Under the pieces are notes generated by a model. The model had not been told where the DNA came from and made no database searches. It saw only the letters and a program-made list of their open reading frames with translations. A stretch of 7,772 nt of DNA from UBA6136 sp039795615 (GTDB lineage: Bacteria; Pseudomonadota; Gammaproteobacteria; Methylococcales; Methylococcaceae): NCBI GenBank assembly GCA_039795615.1, contig JBDKLO010000099.1, positions 1-7,772 on the forward strand, in the 5' to 3' direction. A program made the translations under genes and the position numbers. This document shows, one piece after another, positions 5,389 through 7,772 of the stretch. Within the stretch, counting starts at the first letter, position 1; every line of letters begins with the position of its first letter.

Positions 5389-6930
5389 TTGCCTGGTTTC
5401 AAGTTCGAGGACCCGGTCAGCGAGTTGCTCGCCCGCCTGAGTCAGGGGGCGATAGACTTCATCTGCCCCCAGACGATAGAGGATGGGGTCCTCGCTGTTA
5501 CGGAACGATACCGTCCCGATCACGCCTTGAAATCCCCGCCCACGAATGGACTCCAGCGCCTTGGCGCGGGCGTGAAGGACGGGCATCGCAATGATGATTC
5601 CCTTGAGCGAGGAAAGTGGCGCTGTCGCCCAGAGTTCAGCATCCTCCACATCGCCGTAAACCACGCGTATCCCCTCTTCCTTGAGCTGTGCCACACGAAT
5701 CGGATCCGCATCGATGCCCATCGCCTTGGCGTGCTTCAGATCCATGGCGTGATACGCAGCGCGTCCTGTTCGCCCCATGCCGATGATCAGCCAATCGGCA
5801 TGGGAAAAATCAGGAGGCAGCTGGTCAGGATGGGGGACTGCCCGCTCAAACCGCTTGAGCCAGGGTTCAAACACATCATAAAGGGCCTGCGGCCATCGAT
5901 TGAGGATCGCGCCGATGGCCAGGGATCCGGCGACCGCCAGGCCCAAGGCCTTTTGCCAGTCCTGATCCAGAAGGCCCATCTGGATCAGGGGTTCAGCCAC
6001 AATGAGAGCAAACTCACTGTAGGTCGTCAGCGCAAGGGCCGCAACGAAACTGGTCCGCGCCCGAAGTCCGCTCCAAATCATTAAAACGAAGAAAAGAATT
6101 CCCTGAAGCGGGAGTGCGGCCAAAAGGAGGAGTGCTCGATTGCCCTGAACCGCATCCGGAAGCCCATGAAGCCCGATCTCAAGGAAAAAGCCCACCAGGA
6201 AGACTTCCTTGAGCCCCCACAGCTTTTGCGATAAATCCTTGGAATCGGGATGTCCACCGATCAGGACCCCCATCAAGACGGCACCCAAGTCCTTTGAAAT
6301 GCCGAGCCGCTCGGCCAATTCACCACCGGCCAAGGCCATGAGCAACCCCAAGAGCAGGCGTAACTCATCATTCTCGGTCCATTCAAAAAAGCGCCGGGCC
6401 AAAGGGGCGAACAGGGGAAACGCCAGAAGAAGTAGGGCCCAGGGCGACGGGGTATCCCCTCCCGCAAGGACCAGAAGCACCAAGGCCACCAAATCCTGAA
6501 GAATCAGGACCCCCATCACGGTTCGCCCCTGAAAGGTCTGAATCTCGCCGTTATCTTCCAGAACTTTGACGGCCAGAACCGTGCTGGAAAAAGCCAGCGC
6601 AACCCCTAGCAGCAAACCCCCCGTCAGTTTTTGGGCTTCCAGCACGAAAAAAAGACCAGAGACGAGCGCCACAATCAGAATGTGCAATCCGCCGACACCC
6701 ATGACTTCGCTTTTGGCCAAGGTCTGTAGCCTGAGCTTGAGACCCACGGTAAAAAGCAAAAGGAGTATGCCGACATCGGCCAGGGCATAAAGGGTCGGGC
6801 TGGCTGAGTAGCCCATCGCCGAGAGGCCATAGCCTGCCGCAAGGTAGCCGACCAGAGGGGGCATCCTGAGTTGGGTCGCCAAAAAGCCCGCGGCAAAGGC
6901 TGCGGAAATCCATAAAAGAACCGGATCCAT
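5293..6930 (-). CDS. KefB/KefC-like cation:proton antiporter with C-terminal TrkA-N (RCK) domain (CPA2 family)
   Basis: A complete 545-aa inner-membrane protein predicted to exchange K+ or Na+ for H+. Residues 1-345 are a Na+/H+ exchanger-type domain with about 10-12 helices. Its family marks are FSSTVLAVKVLEDNGE (114-129), GVLILQDLVAL (140-150), the FFLEIGL stretch (248-254) and SEFALI (305-310). Residues 379-510 form a Rossmann TrkA-N domain with GMGRTGR (384-390), the nucleotide-ribose acid in GIDADP (405-410) and GDVED (426-430). The tail 511-545 is charged and has no known fold. I chose ATG at 6930 because CAGGGAG (rc of 6939-6945) provides a Shine-Dalgarno 8 nt upstream and the first helix starts at once; a longer frame up to 7095 would run antisense-free through the DUF2288 gene with non-helical sequence. 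It is the third gene of the hypF-DUF2288-antiporter unit, 17 bp after DUF2288. No kefF/kefG partner is present, and the KefC regulatory HALES-type loop is not recognisable here, so glutathione gating is doubtful. Confidence 0.93.
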   Translation of the reverse strand: MDPVLLWISAAFAAGFLATQLRMPPLVGYLAAGYGLSAMGYSASPTLYALADVGILLLLFTVGLKLRLQTLAKSEVMGVGGLHILIVALVSGLFFVLEAQKLTGGLLLGVALAFSSTVLAVKVLEDNGEIQTFQGRTVMGVLILQDLVALVLLVLAGGDTPSPWALLLLAFPLFAPLARRFFEWTENDELRLLLGLLMALAGGELAERLGISKDLGAVLMGVLIGGHPDSKDLSQKLWGLKEVFLVGFFLEIGLHGLPDAVQGNRALLLLAALPLQGILFFVLMIWSGLRARTSFVAALALTTYSEFALIVAEPLIQMGLLDQDWQKALGLAVAGSLAIGAILNRWPQALYDVFEPWLKRFERAVPHPDQLPPDFSHADWLIIGMGRTGRAAYHAMDLKHAKAMGIDADPIRVAQLKEEGIRVVYGDVEDAELWATAPLSSLKGIIIAMPVLHARAKALESIRGRGFQGVIGTVSFRNSEDPILYRLGADEVYRPLTQAGEQLADRVLELETRQLSEKARAKEQLPDLAGADGTGQFAQSRKDED

Positions 6931-6938
6931 CCGGGAGG

Positions 6939-6943
6939 CTCCC
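6939..6943 (-). promoter_or_regulatory. Ribosome binding site fixing the antiporter start at 6930
   Basis: Read on the minus strand this is GGGAG, 8 nt before the ATG at 6930-6928. It lies in the 17-bp gap after the DUF2288 stop codon and favours this start over the longer open frame that reaches into DUF2288. Confidence 0.7.
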
Positions 6944-6947
6944 TGGG

Positions 6948-7256
6948 TTAGGTGTGCGGTGTCAAAGAGGCGGCAGGGGACTCGCTGACAAGCACCCACG
7001 GGGCAACGACGATCGCCTCCAGAGTTTGTGAGGCGCCTTGCCAACGGAGAGCATGGGAATCTTGTGCCTGCTGCACAAGCCCCTCTGACATCCATCCGGA
7101 AAAGATTTCGCGATCATCCCGCGCCATGGCTTCGGCCACCTCCAGAAGATCAAGGCCAGGGTCCACCACGACAACCACCCCCCGGGCAAAATGACGTTCC
7201 AGCTCTGGCCAGCTCAGGTGGCCACGCTCCTCTTCCAATTCTTTGCGGTCAATCAC
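6948..7256 (-). CDS. DUF2288 domain-containing protein
   Basis: A 102-aa soluble, acidic protein of the DUF2288 family, a small cytoplasmic family common in gammaproteobacteria and some cyanobacteria. Visible family marks are the LSWPELERHFARG segment (14-26), VDPGLDLLEVAEA (31-43) and the C-terminal VVAPWVLV (83-90). The length is typical. No enzymatic motif is evident and the function is not established. The start is GTG (7256-7254), supported by GGAG 7 nt upstream; it begins 18 bp after the hypF stop and ends 17 bp before the antiporter start. It therefore sits in a compact three-gene unit and is probably cotranscribed with both. Family assignment is confident, role unknown. Confidence 0.9.
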   Translation of the reverse strand: MIDRKELEEERGHLSWPELERHFARGVVVVVDPGLDLLEVAEAMARDDREIFSGWMSEGLVQQAQDSHALRWQGASQTLEAIVVAPWVLVSESPAASLTPHT

Positions 7257-7263
7257 GCACGCA

Positions 7264-7267
7264 CTCC
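7264..7267 (-). promoter_or_regulatory. Ribosome binding site for the GTG start of DUF2288
   Basis: On the minus strand this reads GGAG, within CCGGAG, 7 nt before the GTG at 7256. It lies in the 18-bp gap after the hypF stop and supports the non-ATG start. Confidence 0.65.
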
Positions 7268-7274
7268 GGACGAT

Positions 7275-7772
7275 TCATTCTGCGGCCATTTTCTCACGTT
7301 GCAGGGACTGCGCTTCAACCACCTGACCAAAACTCAATCCGGCATCGTTCAGCGGCAGCCTTTCAGGCATCAAGACCCCAAGGCCGGTGCCTTGGAGCCT
7401 TTGCTGGATCTCCAGGGTCAAAAGGTTATTCTGGAAGACGCCGCCCGTCAGTCCCAAGACTTTAAAGCCATGGTGTTCCCGATATCTCAGGGCAAAATCC
7501 ACCACAGCCTGCGCGATAGTGGCGTGAAAGATCGATCCGCGCTCCTCGGGGGTTCTTTTCGAATCCAGCAAGATCGGAATCAAGGGTCTCCAATCCCAGC
7601 GCAAGACCCCGGCCTCGTCACTCAGGGGAAGAGAAACGGCTGGGGCGCCTCCTTTTGAATGGGCCTCCAGCATCATGGCCGCCTGTCCCTCGTAGGACTG
7701 TTGCTGGCAGATACCGGTCAATGCGGCTGCCGCATCAAAAAGACGTCCCATCGACGAAGTCTCAGGCAAAGG
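7275..7772 (-). CDS. hypF: Carbamoyltransferase HypF, C-terminal part (5' end outside window)
   Basis: The last 165 codons of HypF, the cytosolic enzyme that uses carbamoyl phosphate and ATP to carbamoylate the C-terminal cysteine of HypE. This is the first step in making the CN ligands of the [NiFe] hydrogenase active site. The frame is open to the window edge, so the acylphosphatase, zinc-finger and YrdC-like domains lie outside. What remains is the end of the Kae1-like domain: TSSMGRLFDAAAAL (5-18), YEGQAA (27-32), LTGGVFQN (108-115) and PLNDAGLSFGQ (140-150), counted from the first complete codon. The YEGQAAM wording separates it from the tRNA-modifying relative TsaD. Two positions differ from the commonest form: LTGG for LSGG and NDAG for NDGG. 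The stop is TGA (7277-7275). DUF2288 follows after 18 bp and the antiporter after that, suggesting one operon. Confidence 0.95.
   Translation of the reverse strand, partial: PLPETSSMGRLFDAAAALTGICQQQSYEGQAAMMLEAHSKGGAPAVSLPLSDEAGVLRWDWRPLIPILLDSKRTPEERGSIFHATIAQAVVDFALRYREHHGFKVLGLTGGVFQNNLLTLEIQQRLQGTGLGVLMPERLPLNDAGLSFGQVVEAQSLQREKMAAE

Noticed and set aside
5389..6084. 231-codon plus-strand open frame starting at TTG right after the four-helix gene
   Set aside because: It lies wholly antisense to the TrkA-N domain and last helices of the antiporter, has no recognisable fold and no ribosome binding site.
6931..7095. 55-residue N-terminal extension of the antiporter reading frame
   Set aside because: It overlaps the whole 3' half of DUF2288 in another frame, its residues look unlike a membrane protein N-terminus, and a good ribosome binding site lies before the internal ATG at 6930.
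1..7772. CRISPR arrays, tRNA genes, insertion sequences, phage genes or toxin-antitoxin pairs
   Set aside because: Nothing of the kind was found by reading: no spaced direct repeats, no cloverleaf or TTCRANY-type arm, no transposase or integrase residues, and genes fill nearly all the sequence.

Overview
The window looks like a chromosomal segment of a Gram-negative proteobacterium, most likely of the beta/gamma/Acidithiobacillia side. The reasons are a proteobacterial-type HtpG preceded by a textbook RpoH (sigma-32) heat-shock promoter, a TrkH-type potassium channel subunit, a HypF hydrogenase-maturation protein and two gammaproteobacterial-style DUF genes (DUF423, DUF2288). Base composition is moderately GC-rich and even by eye. 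I see no insertion sequence, tRNA, rRNA, CRISPR array or prophage gene. The sequence alone does not let me name a genus.

Layout, left to right. The plus strand carries the 3' end of trkH (1-510), followed 22 bp later by an NdvA/ChvA-like fused ABC exporter starting at TTG (533-2305). A 129-bp intergenic region holds the sigma-32 promoter, then comes htpG (2435-4345). A strong rho-independent terminator (4371-4415) abuts the ribosome binding site of a DUF423 membrane protein (4430-4837). Next is an uncharacterised four-helix membrane protein (4885-5388). Its last 96 bp overlap, tail to tail, the end of a minus-strand operon. In transcription order that operon is hypF (3' part, 7772-7275), a DUF2288 protein with a GTG start (7256-6948) and a KefB/C-like cation:proton antiporter with a C-terminal TrkA-N domain (6930-5293). 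Genes are tightly packed and no stretch longer than 130 bp lacks a gene.

How the genes relate. Two ends of the window touch monovalent cation homeostasis: TrkH takes up K+, and the Kef-like antiporter probably exchanges K+ or Na+ for H+. HtpG is the cytosolic Hsp90 chaperone and has its own heat-shock transcription unit. The ABC exporter resembles the cyclic beta-glucan exporter NdvA, but no glucan synthase is visible. HypF supplies the carbamoyl-derived CN ligands of [NiFe] hydrogenase, so the organism or its lineage has (or had) such a hydrogenase. Its linkage to DUF2288 and the antiporter is tight in spacing but functionally unexplained.

Most of the window is ordinary core genome. The points worth a second look are the orphan NdvA-like exporter, the unknown four-helix protein with its 96-bp convergent overlap, the terminator jammed against the DUF423 ribosome binding site, and the hypF-DUF2288-antiporter unit. 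I do not see convincing evidence of a wholly new multi-gene system.
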